A DNA stretch of 64,000 nucleotides from Mesostigma viride (Eukaryota; Streptophyta; Mesostigmatophyceae; Mesostigmatales; Mesostigmataceae). Where the stretch lies: the NCBI GenBank assembly GCA_009746045.1, contig RPFO01002145.1:1-64000 (forward strand). Direction: 5' to 3'. The position numbers and the translations under genes were made by a program. Position 1 is the stretch's first letter. Every line of letters starts with the position of its first letter. Positions 50,226 through 61,500 of this stretch are shown here, piece after piece. The notes under the pieces are model-generated. The model ran no database searches, was not told the origin of the DNA, and worked only from the letters and a program-made list of their open reading frames with translations.

Positions 50226-52400
50226 AGACAAGGAGGCTGCCGTCGTTATAACGAGCGGTATACCTGAGTATCTCCATTTATTACGCTTCTTGCATTGCAT
50301 ACTGCATCGGGAACTATTGCCAATCACTCTCAAAAGTTCGAATTAGTCTCCATTGCGCACACTGCAGGCGTGTAACACTCACCATTGATCCCATCGATGA
50401 TACAACATGTCCGAGCAATGCGCCCGATAGCTAGTCGGTGGTCGACGCACGAGCTCAGTGTCACACTGTCTTTGCCGTTGATTAACCCGGTGTGCCGTTG
50501 CGCTCGTTTGCTGTGTCTTCTTCTGTTGTCTGCGCCTAGCTGCAGCGGTGTGTGCACAACTAAAATTTGACATTCGCCACCGGACATATTTCAAGTCAGC
50601 CTAGTCTACCAGCATATGGAGACACTAGTTGCTCACTCGTAAACTGAATGTGCACTGCTGTTCAAATAGATATAAGTACGTGGAGCCGATGGATGAAGCA
50701 CGGGGAGAAGCATGGAGCTGATGGATCTGTGCGCACGCGAGCGATGTCCTGCACGGTGGTCGATACCAGCTCAGGCTTTGAGCCGAGTGTGTGTTGTCAT
50801 GCATTCTGCTCATGCGGTAACTTCTGCACATAAACCTTCTACACCCCCCCTTTCAGGTTTGAGAAAGGGGTCCAACCCATCCAGGGCTGCAATCTTACTT
50901 AAAGGTAGAAAATAAATCCAGGGCTGACAACTTTCAACATCGACATAGGTAAACATCACGCCCCCGTGGTACATACACCCCACCTCTGGTACCACTGACC
51001 GCTACTTAGCAGCCTTTGGTGACTACTTTCAGATCTTTTCCCCAAAACCAGCCGGCTGCGATTTTGATTTCCAAAATGTAGAGGGTCTAATCCAATGGAC
51101 GGGAGCCTGCAGGGACATATACTCATATTACGTATTAGACCTTAACTGGTGAGCCTCGCATATAAGACCTTTATTGATTAGCTAGTCTCGTGTCCCCGTT
51201 AGGTGACCACGGAGCACTGAATTCCCCAATCAACCCAACAGTGGACGTCTCCCCAAGACGTCAATATGTACATAGATGTCCACATGTGGTGCCTTCACTC
51301 TGATGTAAGTAATTATATTATTTAAACATATATCTCCACGGATGAGCCTGCTGCGATAGTAAAGGTGGTGTACGTATATGTGTTGGCGTTGCTTGAGAAA
51401 ATTCTTGACCGGCTGCTTTAGCATAATGCACTTCAGTTGTTGTATCCTTTCAAAATGAGAGCATGCAACAGGCGTAGAACCTCCTTGATGAAATCCTGTT
51501 TGTAAGAACTAAGCCGAGAACTCAAATTAACGATGTAACTGGCTAAGGACCACACGCTCTACAAGGGCCGGCAAGGGGTCCGCCGCGGATACCCGGCCGG
51601 CAAATACCGCGGCGGCTGCCTCCAAAGCTCTGTGCTGGAAGAATTCATGCGTCTCCTACTGCATGAACCGCATGCGTACCAGCCTCGATTCCCACCTAGG
51701 TGAGTCCCAGATAGCTTCCGTGTTGGTCGCAATTGTGTTATGGTCACCATGACCGCGCGCCGCCTGATCAAGGAAGTGGGCTGCCTGCATGGCCCCCGGC
51801 TGGCGGCTCTTGCTGCAGTGCTATTGATCTGAAGCGATCATGAGTGGATTACACCAAGGCATTGATCGTGATTCAGTACGGTTATATGGGACGCCCAGTG
51901 CCCTATGGGTGGTCCTCCACCATGCTGTTCCGTGCCCCATCGTACATTATAATTGATATTAATTGATCCGCCAGTTCTATGAAGGCCGGGTCCCAAGCCC
52001 AGGTCCGTACCGCTGACGGCGTCACTAGATCGCCCGAATGCTCTGTCACATCCTCATGTGCACAGCGTTCCCTACCACAAGCGCCACACGCGGGCCGAGC
52101 TCGATCTACTGCGAGCTCCCTCTTATCGACCGGTGGCAACCATTATTATATGGTCGATCATCCGGGGCGGGACACCCCATGTCCGCAACTTTGCACAGTT
52201 GCTGGAATACATGCATGGTGCAGGTGCACCTCAGTTGTGCACCCCGAGTAGGTCGCAGTTTACACCCACCATGCACCTGCATGGACATTCCCGCTATAGA
52301 AAGATGGGTAAACATGCCATGACAAGATGAGCCCATCATAGGCATGAAAATGGCTGAAGGCGGAGTTCAGATCTTTTGCGTCTGAGCCCCATATTCGGTC
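50226..52400. other. Gene-free stretch with retroelement debris
   Basis: No supported gene. A CGTGTCCCCGTTAGG..CACGGAGCAC word at ~51,190-51,218 is a decayed LINE 3' hairpin. Open frames at 51,559-51,771 and 51,903-52,330 overlap on both strands without a known motif. Confidence 0.4.
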
Positions 52401-52507
52401 AGACCCGACTTGCATTCGATGCGCTTTTTTGAGACGCACACGCCAGTAGTATAATCGGTTACGGCTGCAACGCAGTATTGCCAAAGTTACGCACGTGACA
52501 AGCAGCT

Positions 52508-53960
52508 ATGACGACCCCAAAAGCAAAACGGGGTTTGGAAAAGGAGCTTTCCGGCTCCCAGCCCAACCCACTTGCCATCGTCCTTGCCCAGCCGCCTGGG
52601 CTCGCAAATCCATCGCCAGCAAACCCATCGCCAAGCGCCTCGCCTGAGCCCAAGAAACCCTGCCACGAACACAAATGGCCAAAGTACCTACCAGATTACG
52701 ACCGCTTTTCTTTCAGCTACTGGCTGCTATTGACCAAAGACGAATGCGTCGAAATAGTGCGTTTCTTAGCACAGGAACGTAAGCTCCATGGGGCCGCAGC
52801 GCCCATCCGCGACGAGAACCTTGAGAGGTTCTTTGCCAGGGGAGACCACCGCCTCGCTATCTTGTGCAGTTTCTTCCAGCTACCTATGGACAAAATCACC
52901 GCCAAGATCCGCGCCCCAGCCCAGCCCGTGTGCGGCCGACAGACACATCGGCTTCCTCCCTCTGCCAGGATGACATCCGAGCAGTGCTGGAGGAGCACGT
53001 GACCTGGCCGTTGGCCGAGAAGCTGACCTCGCTGAACACGACGCTCAACACGGTGAAGGCCCGGGTCTCCAATGTGGAAACCATGCAAGGTCGTCCACAA
53101 GCTCCAACCCCAGTTCACGGCGCTGTGCACACACCACGGCGCAGGCATCTGAGACGCACTCAATGTCTCTCGCCTCAACCAGGTCGGGAGGGCAAGTGCG
53201 GCGTGCTCATGAAGAAGCTTGAAGCCATCACCGCTCACACCGAGGCCCTGGCCTCACAGCTAGCCTGGTTCCAAAGATAGCGGAGCAGACGGCCACCATC
53301 GCATCCCAGCCACCCCGGCTGGATGCTAGCTAGCTGGCGACCTCCCGCCGCTGTCCTATGCGGACCTGCTGCGGTCATCGACTGCCTCAACCACCGACCG
53401 CGCCATCGCCACGAAGCTCCAGGAGCTGGAGGACCACCGCCTACTAGGCCAACCAACCGGGAGGCGGCACCGACCGCGCTCGCCGCGAGTGCCGAGTGGT
53501 GCTGCGTCGTTTCCCCCATGCATGATGCAGTCTGAAGCCATGCAGGTGAGACGTCAACCTCCCTTGCCGACGAGCTCAAGGACCAGCTCCTTACCCTCAT
53601 GCATGGGCCTGGTAGGTGAGGTAGAACTGCGTGGGTGTCACCGCCTTCCCCACTCACGGGACAAGGCGGCTCCCCCACCACCAGAACTTTCTGCTCACCT
53701 TCCCCTCCCGTGAGGACAAGCAGCGGTTCCTTTGATCCTTTCTCGTCGCAAGCGGTTGCACGACCTCACCTGGACGCTGGACGACGACCTGACCGGGCCG
53801 CTCAGCAGCTAGCAGCAGCGACGCGACCTGTGGCCGGAGTACCTCCGCCACAAGCAGGACCCCCAGCCAGAAGCCCAAGGTGTACTGGAGGGGCGGGTAC
53901 CCGTGATGATCAACCATGCACAACAAGACGTGGACGCCCCCAGCGGGCTAGACAGTCTCT
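52508..53960 (+). pseudogene. LINE-type ORF1 pseudogene, copy 3
   Basis: Begins MTTPKAKRGLEKEL, then a Pro/Ser-rich stretch (PSASPEPKKPC) parallel to PSASPDPKRTRP of the intact ORF1. Continues open for 164 codons to 53,002 and then breaks. The coiled-coil and C-terminal parts are visible in other frames, e.g. TWTLDDDLTG at ~53,770-53,800 matching FTLDDDLTLA. Oriented opposite to copies 1 and 2 and more diverged from them. Confidence 0.65.
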
Positions 53961-54430
53961 AGCTAATAGCCCTAGCTTGTATCCACTGGTAGTCACTGCC
54001 GCTATGGCAGCCATGCTTCGAACGTTTGCCTATAGCCGTGCCAACATACCTAGTAGTCACGTGCACCGCTAACGCACGGTACCGCACAACCATGCAGCCA
54101 TGTAGCCTTAGTCCTTGTTGTACAGCTAGCAGCCATGCTACGCCATGGCTAAGTATGATCAGTTTACTCGCCCACGCTCCTTGTTATGCCATGCTCACAT
54201 GGGTCTTATTGCACCCACAAATTGCCGGATCGTTAGCGTGTCCGTTTAGCTAGCGTGCCCGAACGAATGCAGCTGTGGCGCATGCCTTAGCTTACCTATA
54301 TAGGCCGGCATGAAGGAGACTGGGGGTCTCTGCCCTTTCTCCTGTTGTGCACACACAGGGAATAAACTAGCACTTCCGGTGCTCCGTGACTCCCCAACGG
54401 GAGCACAAGTTTAATTAATTAATTAATGAG
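53961..54430 (+). mobile_element. 3' UTR and tail of ORF1 element, copy 3
   Basis: About 400 bp of non-coding sequence, then the hairpin word GTGCTCCGTGACTCCCCAAC..GGGAGCAC at 54,374-54,401 and a TTAATTAA tail to 54,427. There is no ORF2 between ORF1 and the tail. Confidence 0.6.
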
Positions 54431-54539
54431 CCATGACCTATCCACAGCAGTTGCTGGCCGCCGAGTCACCTACTAGTGGTCCCAGCCCGGCCGTTTGAAC
54501 ATCGCATTCTTCACTCCCTCTCTCTTGCATGCTTGGACT

Positions 54540-54830
54540 GCTACTGGTGCAGAACAAGAAGAATTTGGAAGACGACTGTCCAGGCTCACACGCCAGCCCC
54601 TGTGGGCAAGCCACCCCCCCCCAAGCGGAAGGGGCGCTTTGCTCAGTATAGAGTAGTTTGCTGAAAATAGAGTAGTTAGGGTTTTCTAGATATAGATTAG
54701 CTTAGAGTTATAGACTAATTCGGTTTCGCGGCTTCGCCCACCTCCATCCACCCAGCAAGGGAATATGTGCTACATGATCTCCCAACGGAGTCATGTAATA
54801 ATTTAGTTTAATTTAATTTAATGCACCTGC
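54540..54830 (+). pseudogene. Second LINE subfamily: ORF2 C-terminus and 3' end
   Basis: Reads RIWKTTVQAHTPAPVGKPPP then KRKGRFAQ, paralleling IWKKMMDKAKWAQV..PPPVGKRPRV of the first subfamily. The UTR ends in ATGTGCTACATGATCTCCCA, ACGGAGTCATG and an (AATTT)n tail. Related 3' ends lie at 57,045-57,330 (-) and 57,740-57,875 (+). Confidence 0.6.
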
Positions 54831-55625
54831 AGGTTGTCGCCTAGAATTTATTAAAAAACGATACGCCCCTTCTCAGGGATATGTGAAGTGAGACAAAGTT
54901 ATGCCTGCATGGACGTACGCATGGCGATCCAACGCGCCGTGGAAGTACTAGGGTAGTTGTCTGAGACTCAGGAAAGGTACGCGAAGGCCACGGGAGTCGC
55001 GTGGATATCTCTAGGTAGACCTGCATGGAGGTCCCGAGACAGAGGGTAACAAGAATTTAAGGTTGATATAGGGAAAACACACATACACACACATGCACAC
55101 ACACACACCACCACGACCAACACAAACAACCAAAACTAAGAAAGAAAAGAGGGAACGCATACACACATACACGAAGGGGCTAAATGAATAGTAGTATGGG
55201 AATTATTATTATATTGAAACATATGAGTAACTTCGCCCCCGTTGTCCTAGGGGATATGCCCCTAACTAAAGTAGCGTCTTTTGTTCGTTTTTGCGTAATA
55301 CCGGGCACTGAAAGGGGTATATATACCCCCCATCAGCAGGTGGGATGGACCCCCGCACATGACACATCCCATTTACATGACAATGTAAATTATCAAAGAG
55401 ACAACCAGCGCAGGCCAGAAATCGGGAGAATCCGGACCATGGTAGCTCGAGCCTGCCGTTATCTTTTCCGCGTTTTCGAGTCGTTCAGGATGATGAAGAT
55501 GAATGGTGATGGAAATGTGTATCCTTGTGCATTGAAATTATGGCTGGCTTACGTGTGGAGCGACTAGATGACCTAGACGGTGGGGCCGGAAACAGCATGC
55601 TTGATCAGGGCGTGTGTTTCTAGCC
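54831..55625. other. LINE-associated sequence, inverted match to 57,370-57,660
   Basis: About 54,900-55,190, including the CA-rich stretch at 55,078-55,110, is the reverse complement of 57,370-57,640 in diverged form. Probably internal sequence of subfamily-2 LINEs. A 127-codon ORF at 55,184-55,567 has no recognised domain. Confidence 0.5.
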
Positions 55626-55679
55626 TAACTGCATGGCCGGGAGTGTCTAGTGGTGAGCATTATGTTCATTATTGTGGTC

Positions 55680-56720
55680 GAATACGCAATGATTCAGGCG
55701 CGCAAGCGATTTGCTCGCATCGTGGGTAGGGAACCAGGGGTGCAGGTCGACAACCGTTTCTGGCATGGCGGGGCGGAAACGGAGATATGGCTGGCGGACA
55801 TCATCTATGCAGACGACACCACCAGCTAGAGCTTCGAGGACACGGAGCACGTGCAGACGTGGCTTGACTGCCTGGCTATCGAGGCCCGCGCAGTGGGGCT
55901 TGAGGTCAGCAAGAAGACCGGGGCTCTGGCGATTGGGATCAATCACCCACTGTCCACCGCCCGCCCTCTTTCTCCTTGACGGCTCTCGAGTCCTGTATCG
56001 ATCGGGACCGTGTCAGTCAAGCTAGCTGCTGGGCAGCCTCGACTCCCCAGCTGCGAGGCTGATGTGGACCACCGCATATCCCTCGCCTGGCACGGCTTTA
56101 CGCCAATAGTATCGGGCCCTAGGTGGCGCAAGCCCCTGGGCAAGATGAGAAACAGGACTCCTCGTCCTTCCTGTTCTTACGTACGGGGCCGAGACGTGGA
56201 CCCTCGATCACCGCCGACCTGGCCCGCAAGCTGGACGGCGCGGTCACCAACATGCTGCGATCCATTTTCAGAGTAGGAGCCCTATGCTGCTCATGTTCGC
56301 AATGAGGACCTGTACCTCGATCGGCATGCCATATATCATGCACCAGCACCATGCATTAAGCAGCGGCGCCTGCAGCTACTAACTTAGGGCACTTATAGCT
56401 CGCACCAACCAGGTAGACACCTCACGTGGCCCCCCGGCCCGCGGGACGGCTGCGCCCAGCTCAGCGCCTGGCCGGCACCTGCTTACGTGGGCCGGGCCCC
56501 GTGATGCTAGACGCCGCAAGGCCGGCCCGCACATTCAAAGAACAGCTAGTAGAGGACATGGGGGGCCTAGGCCTCTCCGTGTTTTGGAAAAAGATGATGG
56601 CCGGACAAGGCCAACTTAGTGGGCCCAGGTCATAGACGGAGGACAACGAGCCCCCTCCCGTGGCCCGGAAGCGCCCGCGTGTGCAAACATACGGGGATTC
56701 ATGAGCACGCCAGACAGGTC
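55680..56720 (+). pseudogene. LINE ORF2: reverse transcriptase YADD region to C-terminus, broken
   Basis: One frame reads EIWLADIIYADDTTS, an in-frame TAG, then HVQTWLDCLAIEARAVGLEV and SKKTGA: the catalytic YADD block and the following helix of a non-LTR reverse transcriptase. Further on, AARLMWTTAYPSPGTA, YGAETWTL, KLDGAVTNMLRSIF and (56,525-56,580) ARTFKEQLVEDMGGLGLS give the post-RT C-terminal region. Stops and frameshifts are frequent, so it is dead. The 5' part with the endonuclease is absent. Confidence 0.8.
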
Positions 56721-56920
56721 CCCTAGGGTAGAGTTGATGACTTGATGTTGATAGGTTTTGTAGATAGATGTTGTAGATAGCTGCTGTAGATAGATAATAG
56801 ACCAGTAGGACTGTTTGCACCCATCCATCCATCCATCCATCCATCGGGGTTAATGCTCCGTGACTCCCCAACGGGAACACGAGTCTAGATAATTAATTAA
56901 TTAATTAATGGCATTGTCGG
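56721..56920 (+). mobile_element. LINE 3' UTR, hairpin and TTAA tail
   Basis: GTAGATAGATG words and (CATC)n at 56,820-56,844 are followed by AATGCTCCGTGACTCCCCAA..GGGAACACGAG and (TTAA)n ending near 56,918. This is the best preserved subfamily-1 3' end, continuous with the ORF2 C-terminus. Confidence 0.75.
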
Positions 56921-57044
56921 GTATATCTAATTTCACTGTAGGTGGTGAGACAGCTATTCCAAAGTGCTCCACAGTTCCCACAGTTCCACAGTTCCACAGT
57001 TCCCTGTGGAAAGTGTGAGAAAACTATTCCTGGACATTAAAAAA

Positions 57045-57330
57045 ATTAAATTAAATTATAATAACATGACTCCGTTGGGAGATATCATGTAGCACATATT
57101 TCCTTGCATCTGGATGGATGGAGGTGGGCGATTCAAGCCGCGAAACCGAACTAATGTAACTCTAAGCTAATCTAATCTAGAAAACCCTAGCTACACTACT
57201 CAGCAAAGCGCCCCGGCCTTCCTAGCTCTTGGGGGGAGGGGGCTTAATGGCCACAGGGGCTGGCGTGTGAGCCTGGACAATCTTCTGCCACCTCATCTTG
57301 TTCTAGCTGCATAGCAGTCCAAGCAAGAGA
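57045..57330 (-). mobile_element. Second LINE subfamily 3' end, minus strand
   Basis: Reverse complement of 54,540-54,830: (AAATT)n tail, ACATGACTCCGTTGGGAG hairpin at 57,064, then UTR and the decayed C-terminal codons. Confidence 0.65.
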
Positions 57331-58010
57331 GAGGGACCTTTGTAATGTATACTCCTTACTTTTTCTTTTAGCCCCTTCGTGTATGTGTGTATGCGTTCCC
57401 TCTTTTCCTTCTTAGTTTTGGTTGTTGTTGTTGTTGGTGGTGGTGTGTGTGTGTGTGTATGTGTGTGTGCATGTTTGTTTTCCCTACCAACCTTTCTTGT
57501 TACCCTTTGTCTCCCTCCATGCAGGTCTTCCTAGAGATAGCCACGCGGCTCCTGCGGCCTTCACGTCTTTCCTCTCAGATAACTACCCTAGCTAGTCCTT
57601 GGAACCACAGTGTTGGATCGCCACGCGTCCAGGCATAGTTGTCTCTTTGATAGTTGTCTCACTTCATAAGAAAGTAAGTAAGTAAGTAAGTAAGTGAGTA
57701 AGTAAGTGCACATGTGCACTAAAGGCATGCCACAGAGTACCCCGGCCACTGAGTAGTGTAGTTCTAGGATTTTCTAGACTAGATAGCTTAGAGTTAGGTT
57801 AGTTCGATTACGCGGCTTCTTCCACCTCCACGCATCCAGCAAGGAATATGTGCTACATGATCTTCCTCCCCTGTGCCAGGATCCCCCCCTTAGTAGGCGG
57901 GTTGAACCTGAGACAGCATGGTGGTGCCGGTGCCCTGGTGCACCTAGAGCAAGGGTAGCTTACATTCCCACCCTTGCATGAAGTAGCCTAGGATGTATTA
58001 AAAGCCATGT
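57331..58010. mobile_element. Further LINE debris
   Basis: 57,370-57,660 is the inverted match of 54,900-55,190. An (AAGT)n microsatellite lies at 57,672-57,708. 57,740-57,875 is another subfamily-2 3' end (+), and 57,890-58,010 is the ORF1-element 3' UTR (+). Confidence 0.55.
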
Positions 58011-58189
58011 GGGGGGGCCCACAATCAATCTACAATACCCATGCCAAATTTTATTACTTGAGGAGACGCCATTTCAACAAATACATGACAATTGATGCTC
58101 ATTGTGAATGCGTTTCCACATGAAATCATTACCATTTCATGCAATTTGGTCACTGGTGCGCTTTCCGCGTGCACTTTTCATTACTAGAT

Positions 58190-58246
58190 TGCTTAAATTT
58201 ATTAAAATTTATTAAAATTTATTAACATTTATTAAAATTTATTCAA
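58190..58246. repeat. 11-bp AT-rich tandem repeat
   Basis: About five copies of AAATTTATTAA, in an otherwise gene-free stretch (58,011-58,520). Confidence 0.85.
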
Positions 58247-58523
58247 GTCGGGGTAAAATTGGCTGTTTTTGTCAAAGTGTCATGCACTCGGAGGGTAAGC
58301 AAGTGAGACAAGTTGTAGATTAAATTTACAATTGCACAACCCTCTCCACGACCCCGCTAGTTCTATTTATAGAACGAATTATAATTATTGCCAAAATTGT
58401 GCACAAGCCTGTGCACAACCCAACCAGTAATTCCCACTTGAACTTTGAATATTCAAGTGAATGCTCTGGAGACAGATGTACAGATCGATCTTTACAAATG
58501 TACACGAGTTCAGATCAAGCTAT

Positions 58524-61500
58524 CTAACTACCTACTAACAGGCGTTTCTTTACAGGTGCCCGTCCGCTCGTCTTCTTTACACCCCCCTCCCGCACATCTG
58601 CGCCAGCCTTCCCTTGAGGTTTTCGTTTGCCCTGCCCTGCGGCTTGGTCTCCCCCCTTCTCTTGGAGTCGTGGGGAAGATCTGGTCGCTGGGGAAGATCT
58701 GGTCGCCAGGTACCCCTTGTCCATCCACCACTCCAAATACGTTCCCTCAGGTGGCTTGAAACAGTTCCGCATCTCGTCTTGTTGTACCTTGAAAATTATG
58801 TTGGGCATCGTCCCCTGCTCCCCATTAATCCAGATTCCCTTTTCGTCACACCCTTCTGCCCAAAATTTAACGTACCACACGCCCGTTTTATCCACCTTTC
58901 GAACGACTCCATGCACCAGGAACGTGTCGACGTGGAAATCAGGCATGTGTGCCAGCTTCATTGGGTCTGCATTGAGTTTAGCCACCGAATCAGCAGCCCA
59001 CGTGGGCTTCCACAACGTATCAAGGCGCTGGGATTGGTTCTTCCGATACTGGCAAAATTCCCCGCCGTGCTTGCACAATACCGAAACCGGACATCCAACA
59101 GGCGAGCGGGGCACGACCCGTTTCCCCCCCCCCACCTTCCAGATTCTCCATCCACGTCTGCCAACTTGGTGGTGGCACTTTCTTGTCTAGTGGCTTGGGC
59201 TGGGTTGCGGTAACTGTGACACGTCTTTGTGGCGCTTCCTCCTCAGGTTCCGATTCTTCCGATTCTTCCGAATCTTCCTCAAACCCTTTGGGTGGGCCGC
59301 CATGCGCGTCATCCTTTGGCGGCTCCTCTTCAGACTCGTCACCTGTGTGTGGGACAAGCAATGACGAGCGGCGCAATTAGTTATCATTACAATCGCAAAT
59401 CAAACTTGGGAATATGCAAACATCATAATTTAACCGACCATATTCACTCAGATTAACTTACCCTTTGACAGATGACTAGCCGTTGCTCTTGATCGAACGT
59501 GCCCGCCAGGCGAAAGGAGCTTTTTGCAGTAGTCGACGGCACGCCCCAACATCCCCCCCCCGACGCCCCCGAATTCCCCTCGAGCCTCCCTCCCCTCCCC
59601 CCCCCTCCTTCCCCCCTTCCCCCGATGCGCCGGTCGACCCGCCCCCCTCTCCGCCCTTCGACCCCCCCCCTCTCCGCCCTTTGACCCGCCCCCCTCTCCA
59701 CCCTTCTCTCCCCCCCCTCTCCGCCCTTGGACCCGCCCCCCTCTCCGCCCTTTGACCCGCCCCCCTCTCCACCCTTTGACCCGCCCCCCTCTCCGCCCTT
59801 CGACCCGCCCCCCTCTCCGCCCTTCGACCCCCTCCCCTCTCCGCCCTTCTCTCCGCCCCCCTCTCCATCCTTCGACCCCCTCCCCTCTCCGCCCTTCGAC
59901 CCGCCCCCCTCTCCGTCCTTCGACCCCCCCCCTCTCCGCCCTTCGACCCCCCCCCTCTCCGCCCTTCGACCCGCCCCCCTCTCCGTCCTTCGACCCCCCC
60001 CCTCTCCGCCCTTCGACCCGCCCCCCTCTCCGCCCTTCGAACCCCCCCCTCTCCGTCCTTCGACCCGCCCCCCTTATCACCACCCTCATTCCCGTCCCCC
60101 TCATCATCGCCGGCACCATCATCACCAACCTCCTCCCCATCATCACCCCCATGTGACCCGACATCCTCATCATCCCCCATTGAGACGTCTTCGGCCGCGG
60201 GGGTCTCCGAGGCGGCGCGCTTCCGGCGTTTCTTTTTGGTGCCAGCGCCTGCCGTCTCCAGCGGACGCTTCTGGGCTGCACCCGCAATTTCCTTGCCCGA
60301 ACGGCCGTTGGGATTGGAAATATCCTCCCCCTCAGGCCGCTTCCCAAGTACCTTCAGAAGGACCTTAAACCCATCCACCTGCTCCTTTGACCCAATGAAG
60401 ATCACGGGTGGGTTGAAGAATCCCGTGAAATCGCCTAGGTACGACGACCAGTCGTCCTTCACACCATTGAAATCTCCACAATCCTTCGCCGCCTTCCAGT
60501 CCCTTTTCTCCACCCACGAACCCGTTCGACCCTTCAACAATTCCTCATCATTCCACAGCTTCGCGTGGTGTTCCAAATTCAGCAGCCATATCCCATTCTT
60601 GATATCCGGCTGGTTCACCCCCCCTTCCTCTTCACAACAAATTCGAACCCCTCCATTGCATTAAGTACCACTTGAGCCAACCGTGTCGGCCCATCGCTTT
60701 TCTCCCACGCGAAAGTCTTCATCATGAACTCACAGGTCTCTTCCCCGTCAGACCCGTAAACTTTCTTAGAAATCCACGGGCCCTGCTGCTCGATTTCGGA
60801 TGCCAGCTCCTCCGACCCAAACTTCCGCGGGGGTTCCCGCTTCTCCCCCACCTTTTTTTGGCGACCCGACTGGACGTCCTCTGCCTCGCATGTTCGGCTT
60901 GGCCTTCCTCCGGCACAGCCCCCGTCACCACCACAGCCCCCGCCACAGGCTGTACGGGTTGGGGCACCACAGCCTGTTCGGTTGGGGGTTCGGGCGCAAT
61001 CAGGACCCACCATTTCGTTTCCTCCTTGTGGGTCGTCCAAAAATCCGTCCTCTCCAGCAGTGCAAGTGGGAAGGTGGAATCGTCCCTCCCCGTTGGCCTG
61101 ATAACCGCCCTTAGTCTCTTGGCAGCTACAGCGACCGTATCGGCCACCCTCTGAAGGGCGCTGTCGGCTTCCGAAGGCTGCATCGGCAACCAGCCGAGGT
61201 CGCGTGGTTCGGGGTATTTCCCCAAATCGCGGTTGTAGATCATGAAAAGCTGGACCATCACCTCGCAGAAGATCTTGGCCATGTATGTCAGGTCATACAA
61301 GCACTGAGGAGGAACGTGTTTGGCCTTCACGGTTGCCATGATAGACGGCCAGAATCGAAAGCGGGCTAGACTCCTCCACCCTTCCTGTTTGATCCCCCCC
61401 CCTTCCTCATCACCCTTCCCTCCCCGTCCAGCTTGTCCGCTGCCACGATGTCCAGAAACTCTGCAAGCTCCTTGGCCAGCTTGTCCTCAATCGGCATTCC

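Noticed and set aside
51903-52345. Several overlapping 70-94 codon frames
   Set aside because: Both strands are open at once and no motif is seen; possibly very old transposon sequence but not supportable.
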